Source of the DNA: Microbacterium murale
GTDB lineage: Bacteria > Actinomycetota > Actinomycetes > Actinomycetales > Microbacteriaceae
NCBI RefSeq assembly: GCF_014635185.1
Contig: NZ_BMCM01000006.1
Span: forward strand, 225,830 to 289,829
DNA length: 64,000 bases
Direction of reading: 5' to 3'
A program made the position numbers and the translations under genes. Below are positions 44,145-52,801 of this stretch, in pieces. Numbering within the stretch: the first letter of the stretch is position 1; each line of letters opens with the position of its first letter. Under the pieces are notes generated by a model. That model saw nothing but the letters and a program-made list of their open reading frames with translations, made no database searches and had not been told where the DNA came from.

Positions 44145-45154
44145 GACTGCTCCAGCCTCGGGTCGATGAGCGTGTATACGACGTCCACGAGCAGGTTCAC
44201 GATGACGTACAGCAGCGCGACGAGGATCACGATGCCGGTGACGACCGGCATGTCCTGAGCGCCGACCGCGGCGACCAGAGTCTTCCCGATGCCGGGTCGC
44301 GAGTAGATCTGTTCGACGATCACGGCGCCCGACACCGTCGCGCCGATCGCCCAGCCGGTGAGGGTGATGGCCGGCAGCGCGGCGTGGCGCAGCACGTGCC
44401 GCAGTCGGATCTGCAGATCGCCCATGCCGCGCATCCGAGCGCTGAGCACGAACGGCTGTTCCAGCGCTCGCTCGTACTCGGTGCGCACCGACTGCCCCAT
44501 GAACCCGGCCAGCGGGATGGCGAGTGTCAGCGCAGGAAGCACGATGCCGTCGATGCCGCTGCCGCCCATCACCGGGAACCAGCCCAGCGACAGTGCGAAG
44601 ATCAGGAGCAGCAGGATGCCGAGCCAGTACGGCGGCAGTGCCGCGTTGATCGTGTCGATCACCGATCCCACTGTCCGCACCCGCGGACCGCGACCAGCGG
44701 TGAGCGTGACCCAGACGACCATGATCACCCAGGCCAACACGATCGCGACCAGGCTGAGTGTGACGGTCGCCCCCAGCTGCTCGCCGATCAGATCCCAGAC
44801 CGGCCGGAACTGCTGGTACGACATGCCGAGGTCGCCACGGAGGAGTCCGCCGATGTAGTTCAGGTACTGCACGACGATCGGGTGATCGAGCCCGTAGGCA
44901 TCGACGATGGGAGCGAGCTCCGCCGTGGTGCGCTCCTGCGCCTGGCCGGTGCGGATGTTGAGGATCGCGGTGGCGCGGTCGCCCGGCAGGGCGACCTGGG
45001 CGAGGAAGGCGGCGGTCGCGGCGCCCCACAGCACCACCACCGCCCCGAGCAGGCGCGACGCGATCAGGCGGGTGCGGCGACTGCGGCGGCGAGCGGCGGT
45101 CCCGGCATCCGGTGCCGCCAGCTCGGCGGCGTCACTCGACGAAGTAAGCGTCAT
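44141..45154 (-). CDS. Peptide/nickel-class ABC permease (DppB-like)
   Basis: The 337-residue BPD_transp_1 permease has a short Arg-rich N-terminus, a first helix LLGAVVVLWGAATAAFLAQVALPGD and the EAA-type loop MRGMGDLQIRLRHVLRHAALPAITLTGW. Length and domain order fit OppB/DppB. Its start lies 23 bases inside the 3' end of the binding-protein gene, so expression is coupled. Confidence 0.92.
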   Translation of the reverse strand: MTLTSSSDAAELAAPDAGTAARRRSRRTRLIASRLLGAVVVLWGAATAAFLAQVALPGDRATAILNIRTGQAQERTTAELAPIVDAYGLDHPIVVQYLNYIGGLLRGDLGMSYQQFRPVWDLIGEQLGATVTLSLVAIVLAWVIMVVWVTLTAGRGPRVRTVGSVIDTINAALPPYWLGILLLLIFALSLGWFPVMGGSGIDGIVLPALTLAIPLAGFMGQSVRTEYERALEQPFVLSARMRGMGDLQIRLRHVLRHAALPAITLTGWAIGATVSGAVIVEQIYSRPGIGKTLVAAVGAQDMPVVTGIVILVALLYVIVNLLVDVVYTLIDPRLEQS

Positions 45155-46778
45155 AGAACGTCGGTCCTCCCTGTGCGTTCTCCTGCCACACGTCCTTCAG
45201 ATGAGGACTGACTCCGAGCGTGCTCAGGCGGTCGTACAGTCCGAATGCGGTCGCGTGCTCTGCGATGTACTCCTGCGCCTGCTCGTAGAGCGCGTTCTGC
45301 GCGTCGACGTCGGTCGTGGAGTTCGCCTCGAGGATCAGCGCCTCGAGCTCGGGGTCGTCATAGAAGGCGCTGTTCGAGAAGTTCGGGTTCTCCTCGGTGC
45401 TCGGCCGCCACGTGATGTAGAGGATGCCGGCGTTGACCGAGGTCCAGTACCCAGCCGAGATGTCGTAGGAGTCCGGGCCGGCGTACTTGCCCGCCCAGGT
45501 CTCCGTCGGCGGTACGGGGATCAGTTCGACCTTGAAGCCGGTCGCCTTGGCCTGTTCCTGCACCGCCTGGAAGATCGCGGCACCGTCGGCGTTGATGATC
45601 GTGCCGGCGTTGTACGGGAAGACCACGTCGAGCGTCTTGCCGTCCTTGACGCGGTAGCCGTCGGCGTCGCGGTCGGCCCAGCCGGCTTCGTCGAGGAGTC
45701 GGTTCGCCTCATCGGGGTCGTAGTCGTAGTAGTCGGCGGCTGCCTGACTGTATCCGGGCGTGGCCTGACTGACCGAGCCGTTGCCCTCGTAAGGGATCAC
45801 ACCGTGACCGATGGTCTCGACGATGCTCTCGCGGTCGAGACTGTAGATGAACGCCTTGCGCAGACTCTCATCGGAGAACGGCTCACGACTCGTGTTGAAC
45901 GAGATCTGCTGCGGACGGCCGGGAGTGACGTACTTGAGCAGATCCCACTGCTCGTCCTCGAGACCCTGCCATTCCAGCGAGGGGACGTCATAGATCGCAT
46001 CCGCCTCTCCGGAGCGCAGCGCCGAGACGCGGGTGACGCCGTCGGCGACGAACCGCCAGTCGATCTGGTCGACGTAGGCGGCGCCGGTGTGCTTCGCGTT
46101 CGCCGGAGCAGAGGTGTAGTCGTCGTTGCGGGCGAGCAGCACGTTCTCGCCGCGGTTCCATTCCTCCACGACGAACGCACCGGAGCCGATCGGCTGCTCG
46201 CAGTTCTCCTCGTCAGTGCGGGTCTCCAGTGCGTTCTGGGACTGGATGCCGAAGTACGACTGCGAGAGGTTCTCGAGGAAGCGCGGGTAGGGCTGGGAGA
46301 GATGGATCGCCACCGTGAGGTCGTCGACCGCCTCGGCCGATGCGTAGTATCCGCCGAGCCAGACGGCGGCGGTGCTGTTGCCGCCTGCGACCCAGTAATC
46401 GAAGTTGTAGGCGACGGCCTCCGCGTCGACGGGTGTGCCGTCGGTGAACGAGACGTCGTCCTTGAGGGCCAATGTATACGTCAGGCCGTCATCTGACGCC
46501 TCCCAGCTCTCGGCCAGCCAGGGAACGACCTGGCCGTCGTCATCGAGCGAGACGAGGTTGTCGAGGAACTGGTACGAGATGTACGCCTGCTCGATCCAGC
46601 CGCCGAAGAGGCACTGCGGCTCCTGCTGGTGGGCGTAGACGATCGTGCCGCCGTCGACGCGCTCGGCGTCGGCCGCCGGCACGACGGCCGACGCGGTACC
46701 GCAGGCGGTGAGGCCGATCAACGCCGCGGCAAGGGTCACGGATATCGTTGTGGACCGGCGGATGCTGAGTGTTCTCAT
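45132..46778 (-). CDS. Family 5 solute-binding lipoprotein
   Basis: The 548-residue SBP_bac_5 protein has a signal peptide with lipobox LTAC (Cys26). Characteristic stretches are LVSLDDDGQVVPWLAESWEASDDGLTYTLAL, FTDGTPVDAEAVAYNFDYW, GSGAFVVEEWNRGENVLLARNDDY and FNTSREPFSDESLRKAFIYSLDR. It captures the ligand of the DppBC-type importer. The divergent flavin monooxygenase suggests an organosulfur or aminopolycarboxylate compound rather than a peptide. The ligand is not visible in the sequence. Confidence 0.92.
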   Translation of the reverse strand: MRTLSIRRSTTISVTLAAALIGLTACGTASAVVPAADAERVDGGTIVYAHQQEPQCLFGGWIEQAYISYQFLDNLVSLDDDGQVVPWLAESWEASDDGLTYTLALKDDVSFTDGTPVDAEAVAYNFDYWVAGGNSTAAVWLGGYYASAEAVDDLTVAIHLSQPYPRFLENLSQSYFGIQSQNALETRTDEENCEQPIGSGAFVVEEWNRGENVLLARNDDYTSAPANAKHTGAAYVDQIDWRFVADGVTRVSALRSGEADAIYDVPSLEWQGLEDEQWDLLKYVTPGRPQQISFNTSREPFSDESLRKAFIYSLDRESIVETIGHGVIPYEGNGSVSQATPGYSQAAADYYDYDPDEANRLLDEAGWADRDADGYRVKDGKTLDVVFPYNAGTIINADGAAIFQAVQEQAKATGFKVELIPVPPTETWAGKYAGPDSYDISAGYWTSVNAGILYITWRPSTEENPNFSNSAFYDDPELEALILEANSTTDVDAQNALYEQAQEYIAEHATAFGLYDRLSTLGVSPHLKDVWQENAQGGPTFYDAYFVE

Positions 46779-46878
46779 CAGGCGCGATGCCTTTCGTGGT
46801 GGATGCAGAAGGTGTGGATGCTGTGGTGAAGGACGACACCGAGCATGGCGATGTGCGTCTCACAGACGAAGAGTGAGC

Positions 46879-46913
46879 GTCATGCGGCGCCGCGAATCGT
46901 CATAGTTCGTCAT
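46879..46913. promoter_or_regulatory. Triple CGTCAT repeat in the divergent promoter region
   Basis: CGTCAT occurs at 46879, 46898 and 46908 in the 235-base gap between the importer operon and the monooxygenase gene. The copies are direct and the spacing is uneven. They may be regulator sites, but the unit is short and chance is possible. I see no riboswitch fold or other element in the gap. Confidence 0.3.
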
Positions 46914-47013
46914 GCAACAGGCCAGATCGCCATCCGGCGCGCGCTACGGCCACGAGACAGGGCAGTATCGACACCGGCTCGCGTTCGTCGAGCGCAGAAG
47001 GAGCATCCTCGCC

Positions 47014-48423
47014 ATGTCGGAGCCCAAGCGCCTCATCCTCAACCTGTTCGAGATGAACTGCGTGAGCCACATCACGCACGGTCTGTGGCGCCTGCCCGAC
47101 AACAGTCGTACCCGGTTCAACGACATCGAATACTGGACGGAATTGGCAAAGCTGCTGGAGTCCGGTGGGTTCGACGCCGTGTTCCTCGCCGACGTGATCG
47201 GCGCGTACGACGTCTTCCGCGGCGGGCCGGAGACCGCCATCCGCGAGGGGCTCCAGATCCCGAGCAACGACCCGATGCTGGTGGTGCCGGCGATGGCGGC
47301 GGTCACGAAGCACCTCGGCTTCGGCATCACGTTCTCGACTTCTTACGAGCCGCCGTTCGCATTCGCGCGGCGCATGTCGACGCTCGACCACCTCACCAAG
47401 GGCAGGGTCGGCTGGAACATCGTCACCTCGTATCTGCCGAACGCGGCGCGCAACTTCGGGCTCTCCGGCGAGATCGACCACGACACCCGCTACGAGATCG
47501 CTGACGAGTACCTCGACGTGCTCTACAAGCTGTGGGAGGGCTCGTGGGACGACGACGCCGTGATCGAGGATCGCGAGAACAACGTCTACGCCGATCCGTC
47601 GAAGATCCGCTACATCAACCACGAGGGAACGCGCTATTCGGTCGCGGGCCCGCATCTGTCTTCGCCCTCGCGGCAGCGCACGCCGTTCCTCATCCAGGCG
47701 ACGCAGTCATCGCGCGGAATCGAGTTCGCCGGCCGTCACGCGGAGGTGATCTTCACCGGTGGCACGTCCTTCGAGCAGGTCAGCGGAACGATCGCCAAGA
47801 TCCGCGATGAGCTGGAGCGCCAGGGCCGCCCTCGCGACGCGATCAAGTTCGTCGTCGGCGCCACCGTCATCGTCGCGGAGACGCGGGAGGAGGCCGAAGC
47901 GAAGCTGCGTGAGTACGACGAGTACGCCAGCATCGAGGGCGTCCTCGCCCATGCGAGCCTGCCATTCGACCCGACCGCCCACGACGGAGACATCACGCTC
48001 GGCGAAGCGCTGCGCCGCGAGGGCCGCGGTGACGACGTGCAATCAGCGTTCCTGCCGAAGGATCTGACGATCGCCGAGTTCCTGAAGAGCATGACCGGGT
48101 TCCACCGCAAGCCGTTCATGGCGGTGGGCTCCGCCACCGACGTCGCCGACGAGATCGAGAGCTGGCTGGACGAGCACGACATCGACGGCATCAACCTCGT
48201 CCAGTACCACAGCTACGACACGGCGAGGGATTTCATCGAGCACGCGGTGCCTGAACTCCGTCGCCGCGGACGGTTGCGCGACGCGTACGTTCCGGGTGAG
48301 ACACTGCGCGAACGCGTGCATGGTGCGGGTCCCCGGGTGCCAGATACGCACCCCGCTGCGCAGTTCCGCGGCGGCCGGAACCTCGTGGAGGACGTCGTCC
48401 CCGAACTCGCGTCACCGGTGTGA
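47014..48423 (+). CDS. FMN-dependent monooxygenase, NtaA/DmoA family
   Basis: The 469-residue luciferase-like protein contains the NtaA/SnaA/DszA/DmoA hallmarks: LNLFEMNCVSHITHGLWRLP at the N-terminus, GRVGWNIVTSYLPNAARNFG, TPFLIQATQSSRGIEFAGRHAEVIFTGG and a C-terminal DGINLVQYH. These enzymes use FMNH2 from a separate reductase to oxidise substrates such as nitrilotriacetate, EDTA, dimethyl sulfide or dibenzothiophene sulfone. A flavin reductase is encoded downstream (convergent, 48484). The start follows AAGGAG; the upstream open frame to 46912 lacks family similarity. Confidence 0.88.
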   Translation: MSEPKRLILNLFEMNCVSHITHGLWRLPDNSRTRFNDIEYWTELAKLLESGGFDAVFLADVIGAYDVFRGGPETAIREGLQIPSNDPMLVVPAMAAVTKHLGFGITFSTSYEPPFAFARRMSTLDHLTKGRVGWNIVTSYLPNAARNFGLSGEIDHDTRYEIADEYLDVLYKLWEGSWDDDAVIEDRENNVYADPSKIRYINHEGTRYSVAGPHLSSPSRQRTPFLIQATQSSRGIEFAGRHAEVIFTGGTSFEQVSGTIAKIRDELERQGRPRDAIKFVVGATVIVAETREEAEAKLREYDEYASIEGVLAHASLPFDPTAHDGDITLGEALRREGRGDDVQSAFLPKDLTIAEFLKSMTGFHRKPFMAVGSATDVADEIESWLDEHDIDGINLVQYHSYDTARDFIEHAVPELRRRGRLRDAYVPGETLRERVHGAGPRVPDTHPAAQFRGGRNLVEDVVPELASPV

Positions 48424-48483
48424 TGATCGCCCCGGCGGCATGCCCTGCGGCCGCCAGGTCGCGGCTCGAAGACTGAGTGCGGA

Positions 48484-49083
48484 CTAAGCGGCGGGGTACC
48501 CCGAGTCGCGCAGCAGTCCTGCCAGGTGGACCGCGTTGGTCAGCGAGGTCGTGATCGACGCGCTGACCTTCTCGGGCGTCTGCTCCAGGTCCTTGTAGTC
48601 GGTCGTGTGCATCGCCTCGCCGTTCCAGTACACGCATCCCTGTGCCGGAACCGTGAAGCCGACGTCGTTCAGCGTCTGGAAGAGTATGGCGGTGATGTGA
48701 TGCGCGCCGTCCTCGTTTCCCACGACACCGGCGACGGCGACCTTGTCGAACAGGATCGGGCGCCCGTCGGCATCCGTCTCGCTCAGTTCCGCGTCGAGGC
48801 GCTCGAGTACGCGCTGGGCGACGCTCGAGTGCTGCCCGAGCCAGGTCGGCGTCACGAACACCAGGATGTCGGCATCGAGAACCTTCTCGCGCAGCGACGG
48901 CCACTCGTCGCCCTCTCCCATGTCCTTCTCCACGCCGGGAAGGATCACGTGGTCGACCGCCCGGATGCTGTCGCAGGTCACGCCCTTGTCGGTGAGGAAC
49001 GTCGACATCTGACTGCCGAGCAGGTCTGAACTCGACTCCGCAGGTGACGGCTTGAGCGTGCAGTTGATGACGAGCGCCCTCAT
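48484..49083 (-). CDS. Flavodoxin-fold NAD(P)H reductase
   Basis: The 199-residue protein begins ALVINCTLKPSPAESSSDLL, a flavodoxin-type FMN loop, with VFVTPTWLGQHSSVAQRVLERLD and AVAGVVGNEDGAHHITAILFQTL in the middle, as in the NADPH-dependent FMN reductase superfamily. It could supply reduced flavin to the neighbouring monooxygenase, but it is coupled instead to the small acidic gene upstream (ATGA) under a TGTCAA-type promoter. A general quinone or flavin reductase role is equally likely. Confidence 0.83.
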   Translation of the reverse strand: MRALVINCTLKPSPAESSSDLLGSQMSTFLTDKGVTCDSIRAVDHVILPGVEKDMGEGDEWPSLREKVLDADILVFVTPTWLGQHSSVAQRVLERLDAELSETDADGRPILFDKVAVAGVVGNEDGAHHITAILFQTLNDVGFTVPAQGCVYWNGEAMHTTDYKDLEQTPEKVSASITTSLTNAVHLAGLLRDSGYPAA

Positions 49084-49445
49084 GCGGAGTCTCCGTCGCG
49101 CACGTCAGGACGCCGTGTTCCCACGCCCGGTTCGTCGTTCAGTGGAGAGCGATCCGGGATCGAGGCCTCGTCGTCCGGATCGACCTGCACCGCGTCCACC
49201 GACCCGGAATCCGCTCCCGCCCCGCCCGCGGGTACGTCGGCGGCGAGCACATCCGGCTGGTCCTCGACGGCCGGCTCACTCAGCGACGACTCCTCCTCGC
49301 TTGCGAGGCGGTCGGCTTCGGCACTGTCGATCCGGTTCTCGTCAACGTCCGGATCGAGCACGGCGTCGCCGTCGACCTCCACTGTCGCCTGCTCGTCTCG
49401 GTCGTCATCGGGAAGTGGCACCGACGCCATGTTCGGGTTCGACAT
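49080..49445 (-). CDS. Acidic disordered protein, 121 residues
   Basis: The protein is dominated by Asp, Glu, Ser, Pro and Val (DDDRDEQATVEVDGDAVLDPD, EADRLASEEESSLSEPA) with no hydrophobic core, so it is probably intrinsically disordered. It resembles in style the small acidic proteins at 14959 and 57106. Function is unknown. ATG 49445 follows GAAAGGATGCGATC. It is the first gene after the promoter at 49503, and its stop overlaps the reductase start. Confidence 0.68.
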   Translation of the reverse strand: MSNPNMASVPLPDDDRDEQATVEVDGDAVLDPDVDENRIDSAEADRLASEEESSLSEPAVEDQPDVLAADVPAGGAGADSGSVDAVQVDPDDEASIPDRSPLNDEPGVGTRRPDVRDGDSA

Positions 49446-49502
49446 GATCGCATCCTTTCGTCTGATGCGCTCACGCTAGCCCCGCCGTCGACCGCGCCCG
49501 AG

Positions 49503-49512
49503 TGGGTTGACC
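49503..49512 (-). promoter_or_regulatory. GTCAA-SSSS promoter motif, acidic protein operon
   Basis: GGTCAACCCA on the minus strand with TAGCGT about 33 bases downstream, 58 bases before the start. One of the clearest examples. Confidence 0.65.
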
Positions 49513-49537
49513 ACCGCTCTTTCCGAGGGTATAGAAC

Positions 49538-50020
49538 TCAGCCCACGCCGCCGTCGAGGCTCTTGCGCATGAACAGCTGGGCCGTTCCGTCACCCTGATC
49601 CACCCGCTCGGCGACCCGGTATCCGCAGCTCTCGTACAGTCTCACGTTGGCCTCGCTCAGGCTGCCGGTGAACAGCTCTGCTTCCGGCGCTCGCGCGTCG
49701 CGTTCGGCGGCCTCGAGAAGGCTTCTGCCGATCCCGGAGCCCTGCATGTCGGGGGCGATGGCGATCCGTCCGATGAGAAGCAGGTCATCCGTCTCCCTGA
49801 CGCGGATCGCGCCGACCAGTCGCGGCCCCACCCTGGCGACCCAGCCGTTCGCGTCCGCCAACTCCGCGCGCAGCTCTTCCAGCGTCTGCGTGAGGGGCGG
49901 CATGTCGGCCGTGCCGTAGATCAGGGCTTCCGAGGCGAAGGCTGCTCGCTGAACCGTGAGCACCTCACCGGCGTCGGCCGGTGAGATCCGCGACAGGATG
50001 ATCTCCGGCTCACTCGCCAT
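49538..50020 (-). CDS. GNAT-family N-acetyltransferase
   Basis: The 160-residue protein has the acetyl-CoA motif IAIAPDMQGSGIGRSLLEAAERDA and a C-terminal ANVRLYESCGYRVAER, the standard GNAT fold. The acceptor cannot be predicted. It starts inside the last codons of the APC permease gene (11-base overlap), so it is cotranscribed and may act on the transported compound. Confidence 0.88.
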   Translation of the reverse strand: MASEPEIILSRISPADAGEVLTVQRAAFASEALIYGTADMPPLTQTLEELRAELADANGWVARVGPRLVGAIRVRETDDLLLIGRIAIAPDMQGSGIGRSLLEAAERDARAPEAELFTGSLSEANVRLYESCGYRVAERVDQGDGTAQLFMRKSLDGGVG

Positions 50021-51335
50021 GAGACACCCCGCTTCGCCGCCGCGCCCATTGCGCGAGTGCGAAGAGTCCGAGGCCGACCACTAGCAACCCTGCGCCGAAC
50101 AGCCACACGATCCCGCGCTGCTGCGTCAGCAGCAGGATGCAGGAGGCGATCCCGAGCACTGGCACGAACGTCCATACCCGGAAGTGGTCGTGCTCGACCC
50201 GATCCCTGCGCAGCACGAGCACCGAGACGTTGGCGCTAAGGAAGACGAAGAGCAGCAGGAGCACCACCGTCTCGGCCAATGTCGCGAGGTCGCCGATCAG
50301 CGTCAGCAGCATCGCCACGATCGTCGTTGCCAAGATCGCCACCCACGGGGTCTTCCTGCGCGGAAGCACCTTACCGAGCGCATCGGGCAGGAGACCCTGC
50401 TCCGCCATCCCATAGGCCAGCCGGCTCGCCATGATCATCGTGAGCAGTGCGCCGTTGGCGACGGCGATCAGCGCGATCAGGCTGAAAAGCCACGACGGCA
50501 CCCCGACACCTGTCGCCTCGACGACGGCGAGCAGCGGGCCGGTGGACTGCTGAAGCTCGTCGGCGGGAAGAGCCACCGCACTGGCCAGCCCCACGAGCAC
50601 GTAGACGGCGCCCGCGGTGAGGAGCGCCGCGAACAGCGCCTTCGGATAGGTCTTCGACGGTTCCTTGACCTCTTCGATCACGTTCGCCGACGTCTCGAAT
50701 CCGACGAACGAGTAGTAGGCGATGATCGCGCCTCCCAGCACGGCGAATCCGACCCCGGTGCCCTCCGGCGTCTCCATGGCACGGGATGCATCGCCGCCAC
50801 CACCGGCCATGAAGAAACCGACGACGGCGATGACGATCACGAGCCCGCTCAGCTCGATCGCCGTCATCACGAGGTTCGCGCCCATCGACTCGCGGATGCC
50901 GCGCGCATTGACCGCGGCGACGATGACGAGGAAGACCATCGCGGCAGGAATGGGAGGAACCGGGAGGAACGTCTGAAGGTAGTCCCCCGCGAAGGCGATC
51001 GCGAGCCCGGCCGCACTCACCACTCCGGCAGCGAGCATGCTGAAGCCGACCAGGAACGACACGATGCGACTGTGGAACGCCCGCTCGGCGAAGACAGCCG
51101 CGCCGCCGGCGCGCGGATACTTCGTGACGAGTTCGGCGTAGGAGCCTGCCGTCAGAAGCGCGAGCAGCAACGCGAGCAGAAGCGGCGCCCACAGCATCCC
51201 GCCGACCTCTTCGGAGAGCACTCCCATGAGCGCGTAGATCCCGGCGCCGAGAACATCGCCCAGAATGAAGGCGAAGAGCATCGGTCCGGTGATCGCGCGA
51301 CGCAGTCTCGAGGGCGCTTCTGTCTCTTTCGTCAT
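50010..51335 (-). CDS. APC-family amino-acid/amine permease
   Basis: The 441-residue protein has about 12 helices and the APC signature GPMLFAFILGDVLGAGIYALMG in the first helix, EVGGMLWAPLLLALLLALLTAGSYAELV, and YYSFVGFETSANVIEEVKEPSKTYPKAL in the middle, which is the amino-acid permease motif. It imports or exchanges amino acids or amines; the substrate is unknown. A GNAT gene is coupled downstream, and a TGTCAA-type promoter lies 37 bases upstream. Confidence 0.9.
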   Translation of the reverse strand: MTKETEAPSRLRRAITGPMLFAFILGDVLGAGIYALMGVLSEEVGGMLWAPLLLALLLALLTAGSYAELVTKYPRAGGAAVFAERAFHSRIVSFLVGFSMLAAGVVSAAGLAIAFAGDYLQTFLPVPPIPAAMVFLVIVAAVNARGIRESMGANLVMTAIELSGLVIVIAVVGFFMAGGGGDASRAMETPEGTGVGFAVLGGAIIAYYSFVGFETSANVIEEVKEPSKTYPKALFAALLTAGAVYVLVGLASAVALPADELQQSTGPLLAVVEATGVGVPSWLFSLIALIAVANGALLTMIMASRLAYGMAEQGLLPDALGKVLPRRKTPWVAILATTIVAMLLTLIGDLATLAETVVLLLLFVFLSANVSVLVLRRDRVEHDHFRVWTFVPVLGIASCILLLTQQRGIVWLFGAGLLVVGLGLFALAQWARRRSGVSHGE

Positions 51336-51371
51336 CGCCCAAATCTAGAGGCCGCCCTGGGCGCTCTCACA

Positions 51372-51381
51372 GCCCTTGACA
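51372..51381 (-). promoter_or_regulatory. TGTCAA-SSSS promoter motif, APC permease
   Basis: TGTCAAGGGC on the minus strand with TAGATT about 33 bases downstream and the start at 51335. The transcript leader would be very short. Confidence 0.6.
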
Positions 51382-51393
51382 ACGGTGCGGCGT

Positions 51394-52377
51394 TCATGGG
51401 GTCTGATCGTCGTGCGCCTCTTCCACCCGTATCCGACGAGCCTCCGCCACATCGGCCCTGTCCTTGCGCACCACCACGGCGATCCGGCTGGCGTCCCGCA
51501 GCGGCAGCTGCACCTGGGTCTCAGCGGGCACGCCCCGACGAAGCTCGCGGATGCGCTCCAGTTCCGTGTCGAACTCCACTCCGACCAGCAAGGCCATGTT
51601 CGCGATCCACATCCACAGCGCGAAGACGATGACTGCGGCGAACGAACCGTAGACACGTTCGTAGTTCGCGAAGTTGGCCACGTAGAGGCCGAAGCCGGCA
51701 GAGGCGACTGCGAGCACGGCGATCGCCACCGCCGCGCCGAGGCTGATCAAGCGGAACCGCGGCGGCCGGATGTTCGGGCTGAAGTAATAGAGGAACGCGA
51801 CGACGAACACGACGAGCACGACGAGCAGTGGCCATCTCACGACGCGCCAGACGAACAGCACGCTCTCCCCGAGCCCCAGCGCGTTCCCCACGGCGTGCGC
51901 GACCGGCCCGGAACCCACGATCAGCAGGACCGCGATCACGGCACAGACGATGGTGACCACGGCGATGACGAGCTGGATCGGCACGAGCGTCCAGAGACGC
52001 CGCCCCTCTTCGACGCCGTAGATCCGGTTCATTCCGCGCCCGAGCACGCCGACGTAGCGCGACACCGACCAGATCGACAGCAGCACTCCGAAGACGAGCA
52101 GAAGGCCGGACATACGCAGGTCGGCGAGTTCTCCGAGGAAGTCGCTGAGCCCGCTCGCTGCTTCCTCCGGCGCGATCGCACGCGTGACATCGACGAGAAT
52201 CTGCGCCGTCTCGTCATCGCGCCCGAGCACGCTGAGGACCGAGAACCCCACCATCGTGGCCGGAAGCAGCGCGAGGATCGCGTAGAAGGCGAGGCTCGCC
52301 GCGACGTCGGCACAGCCGTCGGCCAAGAACGCGCGGAAGATCCGTCGGAGGATGAAGGCCGTTGAGCGCGTGGTCAT
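51394..52377 (-). CDS. YihY/BrkB-family membrane protein
   Basis: The 327-residue protein has six helices with the family motifs DVAASLAFYAILALLPATMVGFSVL, SRYVGVLGRGMNRIYGVEEGR, YYFSPNIRPPRFRLISLGAAVAI and SFAAVIVFALWMWIANMALLVGVEFDTELER. The family (formerly RNase BN) is of unknown transport function and is often stress-related. ATG 52377 is preferred over an upstream frame start at 52449, which overlaps the DUF7882 gene and the promoter. Confidence 0.88.
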   Translation of the reverse strand: MTTRSTAFILRRIFRAFLADGCADVAASLAFYAILALLPATMVGFSVLSVLGRDDETAQILVDVTRAIAPEEAASGLSDFLGELADLRMSGLLLVFGVLLSIWSVSRYVGVLGRGMNRIYGVEEGRRLWTLVPIQLVIAVVTIVCAVIAVLLIVGSGPVAHAVGNALGLGESVLFVWRVVRWPLLVVLVVFVVAFLYYFSPNIRPPRFRLISLGAAVAIAVLAVASAGFGLYVANFANYERVYGSFAAVIVFALWMWIANMALLVGVEFDTELERIRELRRGVPAETQVQLPLRDASRIAVVVRKDRADVAEARRIRVEEAHDDQTP

Positions 52378-52413
52378 CCCCACACTCTCGTGCTTCGCCG
52401 CCGCGGCACCATG

Positions 52414-52423
52414 CCCCTTGACA
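52414..52423 (-). promoter_or_regulatory. TGTCAA-SSSS promoter motif, BrkB gene
   Basis: TGTCAAGGGG on the minus strand, 37 bases before the start at 52377. The -10-like GAGAGT at the shared distance is imperfect. Confidence 0.55.
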
Positions 52424-52445
52424 CCGCGTCTGCGCACAGCCCGAG

Positions 52446-52757
52446 TCACTCCTGTGTCTCGAGCACCTCATCGATCAGGGAGATGCCACCCGTCGAATTC
52501 GCGGTGTGCATGAGCTCTTCGATCCATCGCGCGTTCAGCGGTCCGGCCTCCGGCTCGTCGAACACGAAGCGCAGAGGGATCGACGGGTGAACCCAGATCG
52601 TGGAGCGCCCGACGGCGTCGCCGTCGGCGTGCTTCCACGACATGGTGAACGATTCCTGGCGACGGAGCTTCGTCGCGATGACGACCTTGAGGTGCGCCAG
52701 CGCGCGGTCCTCTACGTGAATCGGATCCGCTGACCCGCCGTACTGAATCGAACCCAT
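52446..52757 (-). CDS. DUF7882 family protein (copy 2)
   Basis: The 103-residue protein starts MGSIQYGGSADPIHVEDRAL. It shares with copy 3 (55101) VVIAT-LRR-ESFT-SW, GRSTIW-HPSIPLRFVF, N-RWIE-LM and STGGI. The two are clearly more similar to each other than to copy 1, which points to a recent duplication or parallel retention. The function is unknown. It lies between the FUSC and BrkB genes on the same strand. ATG 52757 is chosen by alignment with the other copies. Confidence 0.82.
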   Translation of the reverse strand: MGSIQYGGSADPIHVEDRALAHLKVVIATKLRRQESFTMSWKHADGDAVGRSTIWVHPSIPLRFVFDEPEAGPLNARWIEELMHTANSTGGISLIDEVLETQE

Positions 52758-52801
52758 ACGCTGACCGTAGCGCATGACGGATGCTGCTTCGAACGCCGTG
52801 T

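Noticed and set aside
46779-47013. Riboswitch or S-responsive leader between importer and monooxygenase
   Set aside because: No recognisable aptamer core or terminator pair is visible; only short CGTCAT repeats.
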